58,541 nucleotides of DNA, from IMG/VR virus record IMGVR_UViG_3300032282_004643, positions 1 to 58,541 of that record; one strand, 5' to 3'. The translations under genes and the position numbers were made by a program. Below are positions 33,387 to 40,133 of this stretch, piece after piece. Each line of letters begins with the position of its first letter. The stretch's first letter is position 1. This DNA is from a virus. Below the pieces are notes generated by a model, which worked only from the letters and a program-made list of their open reading frames with translations, was not told the DNA's origin and made no database searches.

Positions 33387-33408
33387 ATTATTCTCTACAA
33401 ATAATATC

Positions 33409-33837
33409 TTACTTAATATTTTTTGCTCTGTATGTTTCTGTCTGTGCGTGACAATTAGGACATAACATACGAAGATTATTTAACTTATGATTTGTTCTAT
33501 TACCGTCTATGTGGTCCAATTCCATCACTAACTTTTTACCGTTCCATTCTGTTATTCCACATACCGAACACACATTTTTTATAATTCCTTCTTTTAACAA
33601 TCTATTTTTCAACTTAAAGGTTTGAAACTCTGGATGTTTCCCTGCTAATATTTCTTTTAGGTCAATACGAGGCGAAACTTTTTTATCTATTCCTACTCCA
33701 CCTTGATTTATTTTATAACAACCAAGTTTTACCGCTCTACGTTTGAATGTATTGAAATGTAATCCAGTTTTTACAGCGGCTTGTGCCATACTGATTGAGT
33801 TTTCACATATTTCAATAAACTGCTTGTCCGTCATCAT
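33409..33837 (-). CDS. HNH homing-type endonuclease
   Basis: A 142-residue protein with an N-terminal helix-turn-helix (FIEICENSISMAQAAVKTGL) and an HNH core: NVCSVCGITEWNGKK, MELDHIDGNRTN, NNLRMLCPNCHAQTETY. It is most like the HNH genes at 32005 and 40134. ATG 33837 has GGAG 6 nt upstream. Unlike the others it does not run into a tRNA. An ACTATTTATA element (within a CTACT...AGTAG hairpin) lies 22 nt upstream. Confidence 0.85.
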   Translation of the reverse strand: MMTDKQFIEICENSISMAQAAVKTGLHFNTFKRRAVKLGCYKINQGGVGIDKKVSPRIDLKEILAGKHPEFQTFKLKNRLLKEGIIKNVCSVCGITEWNGKKLVMELDHIDGNRTNHKLNNLRMLCPNCHAQTETYRAKNIK

Positions 33838-33859
33838 GCTTGTCTCCATTAGTGCTACT

Positions 33860-33869
33860 TATAAATAGT
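33860..33869 (-). promoter_or_regulatory. ACTATTTATA element before HNH gene
   Basis: On the mRNA strand CTACTATTTATAAGTAG; the element is also the loop of a 5-bp hairpin CTACT/AGTAG. It is 22 nt before the ATG at 33837. Confidence 0.48.
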
Positions 33870-33908
33870 AGACACTACGGAAAAAATTTCATTTGTGTTT
33901 ACCAGAAT

Positions 33909-33990
33909 GCCCAGGGCGAGACTCGAACTCGCATGACCGTAAGGCCGGAGCATTTTAAGTGCTCTGTGTATACCATTTCACCACCAGGGC
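33909..33990 (-). tRNA. tRNA-Leu (UAA)
   Basis: Class II: acceptor GCCCTGG/CCTGGGC with one T-T mismatch; anticodon arm GAGCA-CTTAAAA-TGCTC gives UAA; long variable arm; T arm GCGAG-TTCGAGT-CTCGC. Confidence 0.92.
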
Positions 33991-34229
33991 GTACGGATGG
34001 ATGTTGTAGTATCCTCTCATTTTATAGAGAAGAATTTACCTATCATCATTAGTGCCATCCTCACTAATGTTTATCCATACACGTTGATTTCTACTTACGG
34101 ATTCTTCCCTTGCACCGTTGTAGTGGTGTCTCACGTAAGGATCATAGAGAAGTCGTGTGGCGCGGGAATCACTCCTACCGCGGGTAAGTTCTACAACCAA
34201 CTCACAATTATTAATAAGCGTTACTTCAT
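33991..34229. other. 239-bp tRNA spacer with an 8-bp hairpin
   Basis: The longest gene-free spacer in the array. The minus strand carries CATTAGTG-AGGATGG-CACTAATG (8 bp, 7-nt loop) and CTCT...AGAG. I see no tRNA, no start with a ribosome site and no promoter of either type. Confidence 0.3.
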
Positions 34230-34301
34230 GCCCCCAACAGGACTCGAACCTGCAACTTACTGGTTAAAAGCCAGCTACTCTGCCAGTTGAGTTATGGAGG
34301 C
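34230..34301 (-). tRNA. tRNA-Lys (UUU)
   Basis: Acceptor GCCTCCA/TGGGGGC; anticodon arm GCTGG-CTTTTAA-CCAGT gives UUU; T arm GCAGG-TTCGAGT-CCTGT. First tRNA after the promoter at 34319. Confidence 0.92.
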
Positions 34302-34318
34302 GTTTGACTTACACAAGT

Positions 34319-34347
34319 AATATACACTCTCAACATACCCATGTCAA
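34319..34347 (-). promoter_or_regulatory. Sigma-70-type promoter in the tRNA array
   Basis: TTGACA (34347-34342), 17 nt, TATATT (34324-34319): near-consensus, upstream of tRNA-Lys(UUU). The same hexamer pair and spacing occur at the uvsE promoter. Confidence 0.75.
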
Positions 34348-34407
34348 GCCCCAGTTAAATAAATAGTAATTAATACTATTTTTTTCGGGTTTTTAAATTT
34401 TTTATAC

Positions 34408-34490
34408 GGAAGGTGAGGGATTCGAACCCACATGACCGATTAAGGTCGTCGGTTTAGTAGACCGGTGCAATACCATTATGCGAACCTTCC
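34408..34490 (-). tRNA. Class II tRNA, apparent tRNA-Ser (ACU anticodon)
   Basis: Acceptor GGAAGGT/ACCTTCC; anticodon arm CCGGT-CTACTAA-ACCGA, giving ACU where tRNA-Ser normally has GCU; variable arm with GACC/GGTC stem; T arm GTGGG/CCCTC with one mismatch. A34 is unusual for this codon box. Ser identity is inferred from the long variable arm plus the anticodon. Confidence 0.75.
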
Positions 34491-34499
34491 CCAAATCTA

Positions 34500-35522
34500 T
34501 TAGTAATCTGCTTCCCAGATTTCTTTTGTATCTTGATATTTTTCAATTAGTTCTTTTTTGGAATGTTCAATGTAATTATCACCGTCAAACCAACCAGAAC
34601 CTTTGTGCTTTACCATATCTACATATCCACGAAGTTGAACTTTTGTAATATCGTGATGACCAGCTTGTAGAAAATATTGAACTATTCCACCTTTGTCGTG
34701 ACTAACTATTAATTGCAGTTTGTCACTCCCAAATTCCTTCCATAATTTTTCTAAATCTTCATGTTGTCCTTTATGTGCTTTAAATTCATTTGGATAATGA
34801 CAAGAAATCCAATTAAACTTATACCGATTAGCACATTCTCGTGACAAACCTACAAAATCATTTCTAACTTTTTGTTGTTGTAAATTAAAAACTAATCGTG
34901 GATTGTTTACATAATGTTGATCCGATAATCTTTCGTTTACTGTTAACTTACGTATCATATAATCGTATGTCAACGAATTTTCATTATATATTTCCATACG
35001 TACTGGTTCGTCGAAGATATATTCTTTTTCTCTGTATCGAAAATTGTATGGATATGCATCTCCAGCCAAAGAAACGAATACCGAACTGTTAACCGTTGTT
35101 AATCCGTGAATAGAATCTAAATGATTTTTAAAGTTTGGGAGAAATTCAATATCAGTGTCCGTATGAAAAATCCAATCGGCGTCAAAAAAATTATATTTTT
35201 TAGAGTAGTCAAACATCATATTCATGTTTAATCCAATCTTGGCAAACCAATGTTGGCTTTTCATAAACTCTACTGATTTTTCTGGTAACTCCATTTCGTT
35301 GATATTACGAACTTCCACAACATCTTCCAATCCAAACTCTCTAACACGTTTCCACGTTAAACTATCTTCGGACTTTTCTGGATTCGCGTTATTAAATAGT
35401 ATGACCTTAGTTTCAAAATATGGAACTACATTTACTTTTAAAGAAGCTAGATAAAGATTTATATATCGTAAATCTTCTTCTTCATTAGTTTTTCCACAAG
35501 TTGATAATATCAAAATTTTCAT
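34500..35522 (-). CDS. Glycosyltransferase-like protein (GT-A, DxD)
   Basis: A 340-residue protein. It starts MKILILSTCGKTNEEED and has a DWIFHTDTDIEFLPNF block with a DxD-type acidic motif, then LAGDAYPYNF and a C-terminal IVSHDKGGIVQYFLQAGHHD segment. This fits GT-A sugar transferases acting on surface glycans; the acceptor is unknown. Start ATG 35522 follows GGAG with 6-nt spacing. It lies between tRNA-Asp and the class II tRNA. Confidence 0.62.
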   Translation of the reverse strand: MKILILSTCGKTNEEEDLRYINLYLASLKVNVVPYFETKVILFNNANPEKSEDSLTWKRVREFGLEDVVEVRNINEMELPEKSVEFMKSQHWFAKIGLNMNMMFDYSKKYNFFDADWIFHTDTDIEFLPNFKNHLDSIHGLTTVNSSVFVSLAGDAYPYNFRYREKEYIFDEPVRMEIYNENSLTYDYMIRKLTVNERLSDQHYVNNPRLVFNLQQQKVRNDFVGLSRECANRYKFNWISCHYPNEFKAHKGQHEDLEKLWKEFGSDKLQLIVSHDKGGIVQYFLQAGHHDITKVQLRGYVDMVKHKGSGWFDGDNYIEHSKKELIEKYQDTKEIWEADY

Positions 35523-35538
35523 AATTTCTCCGAAGCAC

Positions 35539-35611
35539 GGAATGGACGGGACTCGAACCCGCAACCCCCGCAGTGACAGTGCGGTGCGCTAACCGATTGC
35601 GCCACCACTCC
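35539..35611 (-). tRNA. tRNA-Asp (GUC)
   Basis: Acceptor GGAGTGG/CCATTCC; anticodon arm CCGCA-CTGTCAC-TGCGG gives GUC; T arm GCGGG-TTCGAGT-CCCGT. Confidence 0.93.
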
Positions 35612-35620
35612 AAACATCAA

Positions 35621-35878
35621 TTACTTAATTTTATTTTGTGTGACAGTTTCGTAAAGCTTTTCAAACTCCTGATGCGTTGCTACTTCGTCATCAAAGTTCT
35701 GCTTGTGATATGTTTTTGCCAACTTACGAAAAACTTTCTTGTTAAGTTGAAGTTCTTCACAAACATCATTGATAATGTTTTTCTGCAAATCTCGTTCTGC
35801 GGAAATTCGTGTCATGGACACACTCATATCCTTCAATGCGCCTTCAAGTTTCAACTTATCGTTTGGTGTCAAATTCAT
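35621..35878 (-). CDS. DsbA-like late dsDNA-binding protein
   Basis: An 85-residue helical protein. Its C-terminal half (EELQLNKKVFRKLAKTYHKQ, then EFEKLYETV) parallels T4 DsbA, a dsDNA-binding protein that enhances late transcription (ELGVDGKMF...LYHKDN in T4). ATG 35878 has GAGG upstream. Together with the gp55-like sigma at 22818 it would belong to the late-transcription machinery. The match is short and read by eye. Confidence 0.6.
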   Translation of the reverse strand: MNLTPNDKLKLEGALKDMSVSMTRISAERDLQKNIINDVCEELQLNKKVFRKLAKTYHKQNFDDEVATHQEFEKLYETVTQNKIK

Positions 35879-35908
35879 AATAACCTCGTTGTTGTGATTT
35901 TGTAAAGC

Positions 35909-35980
35909 TCCCAGAGAGGGACTCGAACCCCCGACCCGGTGATTAACAGTCACCTGCTCTACCGACTGAGCTATCTGGGA
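35909..35980 (-). tRNA. tRNA-Asn (GUU)
   Basis: Acceptor TCCCAGA/TCTGGGA; anticodon arm GGTGA-CTGTTAA-TCACC gives GUU; T arm CGGGG-TTCGAGT-CCCTC. Confidence 0.93.
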
Positions 35981-35984
35981 ATGT

Positions 35985-36009
35985 GTGGGAGGTTATTTAG
36001 ACCTCCCAC
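35985..36009 (-). terminator. Hairpin after the BIG2 lipoprotein gene
   Basis: A 9-bp perfect stem GTGGGAGGT...ACCTCCCAC, 7-nt loop, 7 nt after the stop of the BIG2 gene. There is no T run, so it may pause or process rather than terminate. Confidence 0.45.
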
Positions 36010-36016
36010 TGTACTA

Positions 36017-37144
36017 TTATGGTACGATTACTACCTTTCCTACCTTGCTGATAGCACCAATGGTTGCGGTGATATCTGCTGGTCCTACTGCTACACCTGT
36101 AACTAGTCCTGTTGCCGACACAACTGCCTTAGTTGCGTCGCTACTAGTCCATACAAATAATCTACCATTTAACGCTGCAGTTGTCAAGGCTACACTGTCT
36201 GCATCAAATGCTTGTGCAGTAAATTGCTTTGTAGCACCAACTTTTACATCTGTACTGTCAGGAGTTACAACAATACGATGAATCCCAACTTGTGATACTG
36301 TTACATTTAGAATGCCAACCTTACCTTCAACAACACACGTTAATGTGGTTGTACCAGCAGAAATTCCTGTTACTACGCCCGTTGATGTAATTGTTGCGAC
36401 AGTCGTATCTGTGCTTGCCCAACCAAAAGTACGTTGATCAGAGCTCAATGTTGTTCCTGCCGCATTCTTTAATGTGGAAATTACTTGAATTGAACGACCA
36501 ATTTGTGCTGCCTTGGTGGTTGAAAGTGTAACATTTGATACAGGAACTAACGTAGTGGTAACAACCAATGTACCTGACTTACCACCAGCGGTTGCCGTAA
36601 TAGTTGCGGCACCGGCAGATACTGCCGTAATTAATCCAGTTGATGATACCGTTGCAACTGCCGAATTACTTGTTGTCCACGTTGTAGCGAACGATGTTAA
36701 TGTATTATTCGCACCGTCCTTTGCCGTTGCTGTTGCTTGTAACGTCTGTCCTACATAAAATATAGGTGGTACCGTTGCAGTAACATTAACGGTTGCTACC
36801 GTTGGATCTACGACGAATAATTGTACAGATGCGGTTTTGTTATCTACCGTTGCGATAATAGTAGCATTACCCTTTGCAACACCAGTAACAATATTTCCAG
36901 ATAACGTAGCTACCGTAGTATTATTGGATGACCAAATAACTGTTTTACCTGTCATTACGGAATCTCTTTGATCCTTAACTACCGCGGTAAATATTGTTGT
37001 GCGACCAACTTCAACTTGTGCTGCAGTTGGTGTGATTACAATTGACGTTACCGTTGGAACAAACTGTGCAGGTGCGGTTGTAACATCTTCCGAACATGCC
37101 GTAACGCCTAGTACCAGCAATGCTCCATACAAAATACGTTTCAT
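36017..37144 (-). CDS. Secreted lipoprotein with four BIG2 (Ig-like) domains
   Basis: A 375-residue protein. Signal peptide MKRILYGALLVLGVTAC with the lipobox Cys at 17, followed by SEDV, an acidic stretch like outer-membrane export signals. Then about four BIG2 repeats, each with the pattern VTVxP...VGxT..FTAxVKD...WxSSNxxVATVxxxGxVTGVxxGxATITA. Such proteins are typical of bacterial surfaces; a gene taken from a host or an adhesin displayed during infection are both possible. Start ATG 37144 follows AGGAG. Confidence 0.82.
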   Translation of the reverse strand: MKRILYGALLVLGVTACSEDVTTAPAQFVPTVTSIVITPTAAQVEVGRTTIFTAVVKDQRDSVMTGKTVIWSSNNTTVATLSGNIVTGVAKGNATIIATVDNKTASVQLFVVDPTVATVNVTATVPPIFYVGQTLQATATAKDGANNTLTSFATTWTTSNSAVATVSSTGLITAVSAGAATITATAGGKSGTLVVTTTLVPVSNVTLSTTKAAQIGRSIQVISTLKNAAGTTLSSDQRTFGWASTDTTVATITSTGVVTGISAGTTTLTCVVEGKVGILNVTVSQVGIHRIVVTPDSTDVKVGATKQFTAQAFDADSVALTTAALNGRLFVWTSSDATKAVVSATGLVTGVAVGPADITATIGAISKVGKVVIVP

Positions 37145-37214
37145 TTTTTTTCTCCTACTGAGGTATTCCGACACAACGGAGTGTTGTGCCTTCTAAGCCG
37201 GGATATCCCGACAC

Positions 37215-37285
37215 GGGACCACTAGGACTCGAACCTAGACAAACAGTTTTGGAGACTGTTGTGCTGCCAATTACACTATGGACCC
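37215..37285 (-). tRNA. tRNA-Trp (CCA), copy 2
   Basis: Acceptor GGGTCCA/TGGTCCC; anticodon arm ACAGT-CTCCAAA-ACTGT gives CCA; T arm CTAGG-TTCGAGT-CCTAG. Better paired than copy 1 at 29047. Confidence 0.93.
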
Positions 37286-37290
37286 AACAA

Positions 37291-37364
37291 TGCCAAGAGA
37301 GGGAGTCGAACCCCCGACGCCCAGCTCTTCAGGCTGGCGCTCTACCAACTGAGCTATCTTGGCA
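37291..37364 (-). tRNA. tRNA-Phe (GAA)
   Basis: Acceptor TGCCAAG/CTTGGCA; anticodon arm CCAGC-CTGAAGA-GCTGG gives GAA; T arm CGGGG-TTCGACT-CCCTC. Confidence 0.93.
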
Positions 37365-37369
37365 TCTAT

Positions 37370-37441
37370 GCACCGTGAAGGAATCGAACCTTCAGCCTGG
37401 TGATTAAGAGTCACATGCTCTGCCAATTGAGCTAACGGTGC
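37370..37441 (-). tRNA. tRNA-Lys (CUU)
   Basis: Acceptor GCACCGT/ACGGTGC; anticodon arm TGTGA-CTCTTAA-TCACC gives CUU with one mismatch at the stem foot; T arm GAAGG-TTCGATT-CCTTC. Confidence 0.9.
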
Positions 37442-37446
37442 AAAGT

Positions 37447-37519
37447 AGTCCCTATTGGATTTGCACCAATGACCTTTGCTTTATCAGAGCAACGCTCTAA
37501 CTAACTGAGCTAAGGGACT
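37447..37519 (-). tRNA. tRNA-Ile (GAU)
   Basis: Acceptor AGTCCCT/AGGGACT; anticodon arm TTGCT-CTGATAA-AGCAA gives GAU; T arm ATTGG-TGCAAAT-CCAAT, with G replacing the usual second T of the loop. Confidence 0.9.
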
Positions 37520-37542
37520 GTATGAATTATACAATTTTATGT

Positions 37543-37624
37543 GGTATCGGTAGGACTCGAACCTACAAGCTCTTTCGAGGGCTGATTTACAGTCAACTGA
37601 GCCAACCAATTGCTCAACGATACC
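37543..37624 (-). tRNA. tRNA-Tyr (GUA)
   Basis: Class II: acceptor GGTATCG/CGATACC; anticodon arm GTTGA-CTGTAAA-TCAGC gives GUA; long variable arm; T arm GTAGG-TTCGAGT-CCTAC. Confidence 0.92.
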
Positions 37625-37652
37625 ATTGCCGCTAGGCGACACTCCCGAACTA

Positions 37653-38234
37653 CTATTTTTTCAAATCGTTTTTAACATCTCGTGATACTTTATTAAGATA
37701 TTTCTTACGAGTAATATCATCAACAAACGGTACACTCCAAAATTGTCGTGTGTTTGTCTTGAACCATCCAAACACAAATGAATATACACCTAATACCAAC
37801 CGAAGTTTTACAGCGTTGAAATATAAAAAATAAACAGGAAGTGCAGGTGCTCCATGTGTTAAGTATGTACGAACTTTCTTGTGTGACAATAATGGTTTAG
37901 GATAACCATATTTTGGAATTAACGGAACAAATTTATATGCGAATCCTGGCGTGAATACGACATCAAAAAATTCTTCCATTAGTGGCGTACACCGAAACCA
38001 CCATACAGGTGATATAATGTAAATTCTATCTGCCCATGTCACCAATTCTTGATAGTGTTTGATAACTTCCTTCTTTTTAATAGAAAGGTCATCCTTATAT
38101 AAATCAATGACTTCTATGGTTTGTGTAGATTCATAGCTTGCGTTATTAGTTAATTCGTCTTTAATGGTTTTAAAAATACCATTATAACAAAAACTTTTCT
38201 TATCAGGGTGTCCGATGACTATTAAATTGTTCAT
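37653..38234 (-). CDS. Flavodoxin-fold NAD(P)H:quinone oxidoreductase-like enzyme
   Basis: A 193-residue protein of the Flavodoxin_2 family. NLIVIGHPDKKSF is the FMN/FAD phosphate loop and SPVWWFRCTPLMEEFFDVVF, followed by TPGFAYKF, is the family hallmark. Relatives reduce quinones by two electrons or relieve electrophile stress. This is an unusual phage cargo gene, probably from a bacterium. It is flanked by tRNA-Tyr and tRNA-Met. Confidence 0.82.
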   Translation of the reverse strand: MNNLIVIGHPDKKSFCYNGIFKTIKDELTNNASYESTQTIEVIDLYKDDLSIKKKEVIKHYQELVTWADRIYIISPVWWFRCTPLMEEFFDVVFTPGFAYKFVPLIPKYGYPKPLLSHKKVRTYLTHGAPALPVYFLYFNAVKLRLVLGVYSFVFGWFKTNTRQFWSVPFVDDITRKKYLNKVSRDVKNDLKK

Positions 38235-38263
38235 TTCACTCCTTGCAAAAGTTATAAGTCAAT

Positions 38264-38338
38264 AGCACGGGTGGGACTCGAACCCACATAAACCCGCCTT
38301 ATGAGAGCGGTGCCTCAGCCAGTTCAGACCACCGTGCC
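38264..38338 (-). tRNA. tRNA-Met or Ile2 (CAU anticodon)
   Basis: Acceptor GGCACGG/CCGTGCT; anticodon arm CCGCT-CTCATAA-GGCGG gives CAU; T arm GTGGG-TTCGAGT-CCCAC. Initiator, elongator and lysidine-Ile forms cannot be told apart; since Ile(UAU) already reads AUA, Met is favoured. Confidence 0.88.
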
Positions 38339-38452
38339 CTGTTCTAATTCTTTTAACTGTTTTAATGTTGCGTATTTTTTTCTCAAATTAACATTTCTAC
38401 TGTCATTTTTTAACTTATTTTTGTTACCACCCTTATAAGTTTCTGATGGTCT
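38324..38452 (-). pseudogene. C-terminal remnant of an ORF, probably a homing endonuclease
   Basis: A 42-codon open stretch without a start codon (contains RPSETYKGGNKNKLKNDS), rich in Lys and Asn. Its TGA stop falls at nt 13-15 of tRNA-Met, the same position as the stops of the HNH genes at tRNA-Pro and tRNA-Val. An in-frame TAA just upstream and an adjoining tRNA 5' fragment suggest a deletion scar of a tRNA-associated HNH gene. No nuclease motif remains. Confidence 0.4.
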
Positions 38453-38490
38453 AACTTACGAAAACATCTCACCAGTTGAGCTACCCTGCC
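38453..38490 (-). pseudogene. 5' fragment of a tRNA gene
   Basis: The minus strand reads like the first third of a tRNA (acceptor GGCAGGG, TA, D arm GCTCAACTGGTGAGA) but no CCCTGCC acceptor, anticodon stem or T arm follows. The DUF1289 stop (TAG) lies at nt 8-10. It looks like a decayed or disrupted tRNA. Confidence 0.5.
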
Positions 38491-38642
38491 AATTTTCTTA
38501 TAAATATTTTAATCCAAACAATTAACTTTTTCAAATTAGAAAATTGTCTCCATCTCTTAATTTCATCAATTGTACGATAACATCCCACACAATTAATTCC
38601 ATTAAGCTTACATATTTTTTTACATGGTGAAGTTACAACCAT
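38481..38642 (-). CDS. DUF1289 family small Cys-rich protein
   Basis: A 53-residue protein. SPCKKICKLNGINCVGCYRT, then IDEIKRW, is the DUF1289 signature (four Cys spaced as SPCxxxC...CxGCxRTxxEIxxW). Function of the family is unknown; the Cys set may bind a metal. ATG 38642 has no clear SD and lies 10 nt after the previous stop, so translation may be coupled. It ends inside a tRNA fragment. The chromosomal family is proteobacterial in most cases I know. Confidence 0.75.
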   Translation of the reverse strand: MVVTSPCKKICKLNGINCVGCYRTIDEIKRWRQFSNLKKLIVWIKIFIRKLAG

Positions 38643-38651
38643 TTGTGTATA

Positions 38652-38807
38652 TCAATATTGTTTAGAGTCCATCGCGTGTTGGATGTCTCCACCTTCCAAT
38701 ACATCAATATTTTTCCTATGTCCATCATATAAGATGAAGGTTAAAATAAGTATTGTTGTAATGCAAATAATTGTAACAAATACATTTTTAATTACAGTTG
38801 GACGCAT
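38652..38807 (-). CDS. Small single-span membrane protein
   Basis: 51 residues starting MRPTVIKNVFVTIICITTIL with one membrane helix (~8-28) and an acidic tail. The SD AAGGAGG, 5 nt before ATG 38807, is among the best in the window, which strongly supports expression. No family recognised. Confidence 0.7.
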   Translation of the reverse strand: MRPTVIKNVFVTIICITTILILTFILYDGHRKNIDVLEGGDIQHAMDSKQY

Positions 38808-38832
38808 GTATCCTCCTTGAAAAATATTAAGA

Positions 38833-38903
38833 GGTACGGGTCGGAATCGAACCGACGTATAGAGGTTTTGCAGACCTCGGCCTTACCGCTTGGCGACCGT
38901 ACC
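38833..38903 (-). tRNA. tRNA-Cys (GCA)
   Basis: Acceptor GGTACGG/CCGTACC; anticodon arm GAGGT-CTGCAAA-ACCTC gives GCA; T arm GTCGG-TTCGATT-CCGAC. Confidence 0.93.
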
Positions 38904-38909
38904 ATAAGC

Positions 38910-38982
38910 ACCCCCGGAGAGATTTGAACTCCCATCGGACGCTTTAGAAGAGCGTTGCCTTATCCAATTAGACCACGGGGGT
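38910..38982 (-). tRNA. tRNA-Arg (UCU)
   Basis: Acceptor ACCCCCG/CGGGGGT; anticodon arm ACGCT-CTTCTAA-AGCGT gives UCU; T arm GGGAG-TTCAAAT-CTCTC. Confidence 0.92.
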
Positions 38983-38987
38983 ATTTT

Positions 38988-39347
38988 CTATTTACTCAAA
39001 CTATGCCGAACAGGTTTTCCATTATCATCAAGACAAACGAACACCATTTCGTCAATATTAACAATAATTTTTTGTGTTGTTAAATCACGTACTTGTACTT
39101 CTAATGTAACAGATGTCTTTCCTACTTTTTTTAAAGCAATTCCAATTTCAACAATATCACCTTGATACGCAGGTGCGATGAAATTGATAGCGGAAATACT
39201 TTTAGTAACTACCCGTTTATGCCGTGTTTCGATTGCGGCATATATTGCTGCTTCTTCGTCTACCCACGCCAAACAACGTCCACCAAACAGAGTGTTGTTC
39301 CCGTTTAAATCTCCAGGTTGCACCCACTTACGTGTAAGAAATCGCAT
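38988..39347 (-). CDS. Acyl-CoA thioesterase-like hotdog protein
   Basis: A 119-residue hotdog-fold protein of the acyl-CoA hydrolase (YciA/BACH-like) group: start FLTRKWVQPGDLNGNNTLFG, then GGRCLAWVDEEAAIYAA with the catalytic-type Asp, AINFIAPAYQGDIVEIG, and a core VTLEVQVRDL strand. It would hydrolyse fatty acyl thioesters, touching lipid metabolism. This is rare in phages and probably acquired. It sits between tRNA-Arg genes. Confidence 0.8.
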   Translation of the reverse strand: MRFLTRKWVQPGDLNGNNTLFGGRCLAWVDEEAAIYAAIETRHKRVVTKSISAINFIAPAYQGDIVEIGIALKKVGKTSVTLEVQVRDLTTQKIIVNIDEMVFVCLDDNGKPVRHSLSK

Positions 39348-39369
39348 AAAACCTTTATCTAATTGTTAT

Positions 39370-39442
39370 GCCCCAAGCAGGAGTTGAACCCACAACCCTC
39401 TGATCCGAAGTCAGATGCTCTATCCAGTTGAGCTATTGAGGC
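39370..39442 (-). tRNA. tRNA-Arg (UCG)
   Basis: Acceptor GCCTCAA/TTGGGGC; anticodon arm TCTGA-CTTCGGA-TCAGA gives UCG, unusual because most bacteria use ACG (inosine) for CGN. T arm GTGGG-TTCAACT-CCTGC. Confidence 0.9.
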
Positions 39443-39450
39443 AAACTACA

Positions 39451-39942
39451 TTAATCCCACAGTCCTTCGTAATATTTACCAAACAACCGGAACCCGTTGG
39501 TGATACGGAGTTGATAATTCTTTGATGCATCCCAATCACAGTCACCCTCCGTTAACCAACGAACGGGCTTGAATTCTTTTCCTTCATCTTCGGGATAGTT
39601 TGTTAAATCCAGTCTAGGAGTTTCCTTCCAGAACTGTTCTTGCCAATCGGTGAGTTTACTTTCAAACGCAAATATCATTTCGTCCATAACCCAATCCCAC
39701 CGTTGAAAATGTTTTTCATCTACGTCAGATGGGTCTACGTTTTCCGAACGAAGATGTTCTGGTACATCACTCATATCCACATAGGGAGCGCCGTGTTTGG
39801 TTTCCTTCAACTGCTTGAGCATAGGAATAACGATGTGTGCCAACGTGGTATCCATGTTCCACGTATCCCATGGATCAATTTGGATATACATCTTACGTTC
39901 TTCATCAGAAGTTTCTGGGTACTTTCCAATATGGATATTCAT
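39451..39942 (-). CDS. Conserved phage protein (IDPWDTWNMD family), unknown function
   Basis: A 163-residue acidic protein starting MNIHIGKYPE. The blocks IDPWDTWNMDTTLAHIVIPM, LKQLKETKHGAPYVD and HFQRWDWVMDEMIFAFES match a protein family spread among unrelated phages, with no known role. ATG 39942 is chosen by this similarity; no SD is clear. It lies between tRNA-Arg(UCG) and tRNA-His. Confidence 0.72.
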   Translation of the reverse strand: MNIHIGKYPETSDEERKMYIQIDPWDTWNMDTTLAHIVIPMLKQLKETKHGAPYVDMSDVPEHLRSENVDPSDVDEKHFQRWDWVMDEMIFAFESKLTDWQEQFWKETPRLDLTNYPEDEGKEFKPVRWLTEGDCDWDASKNYQLRITNGFRLFGKYYEGLWD

Positions 39943-39966
39943 AATTTGAGTAGTTAAATGTTTAGG

Positions 39967-40039
39967 GTGAATGACGGGATTCAAACCCGCGACCCTCGGA
40001 ACCACAATCCGATGCTCTAACCAGCTGAGCTACAATCAC
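39967..40039 (-). tRNA. tRNA-His (GUG)
   Basis: Acceptor GTGATTG/CATTCAC with one T-T mismatch and a G encoded at position -1; anticodon arm TCGGA-TTGTGGT-TCCGA gives GUG; T arm GCGGG-TTTGAAT-CCCGT. Confidence 0.9.
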
Positions 40040-40047
40040 CACAAAAT

Positions 40048-40128
40048 GCACTCGGTGGGGGTCGAACCCACACACCCGAAAGTGCTGCATCCTAAGTGCA
40101 GTGCGTCTGCCAGTTCCGCCACGAGTGC
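40048..40128 (-). tRNA. tRNA-Leu (UAG)
   Basis: Class II: acceptor GCACTCG/CGAGTGC; anticodon arm CTGCA-CTTAGGA-TGCAG gives UAG; long variable arm; T arm GTGGG-TTCGACC-CCCAC. Its 5' part is duplicated at 40640-40658 on the far side of an HNH gene. Confidence 0.93.
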
Positions 40129-40132
40129 AATT
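40114..40132. repeat. 19-bp direct repeat, copy in intact tRNA-Leu
   Basis: The 5' end of tRNA-Leu(UAG) plus four flanking bases, identical over 19 bp to 40640-40658. The HNH stop codon begins directly beside it. The pair flanks the HNH gene like a target-site duplication or reconstitution scar. Confidence 0.7.
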
Positions 40133-40133
40133 C

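Noticed and set aside
38499-38506. TATTTATA promoter element
   Set aside because: It lies inside the DUF1289 coding sequence (Ile-Phe-Ile codons), so it is not counted with the promoter-like elements.
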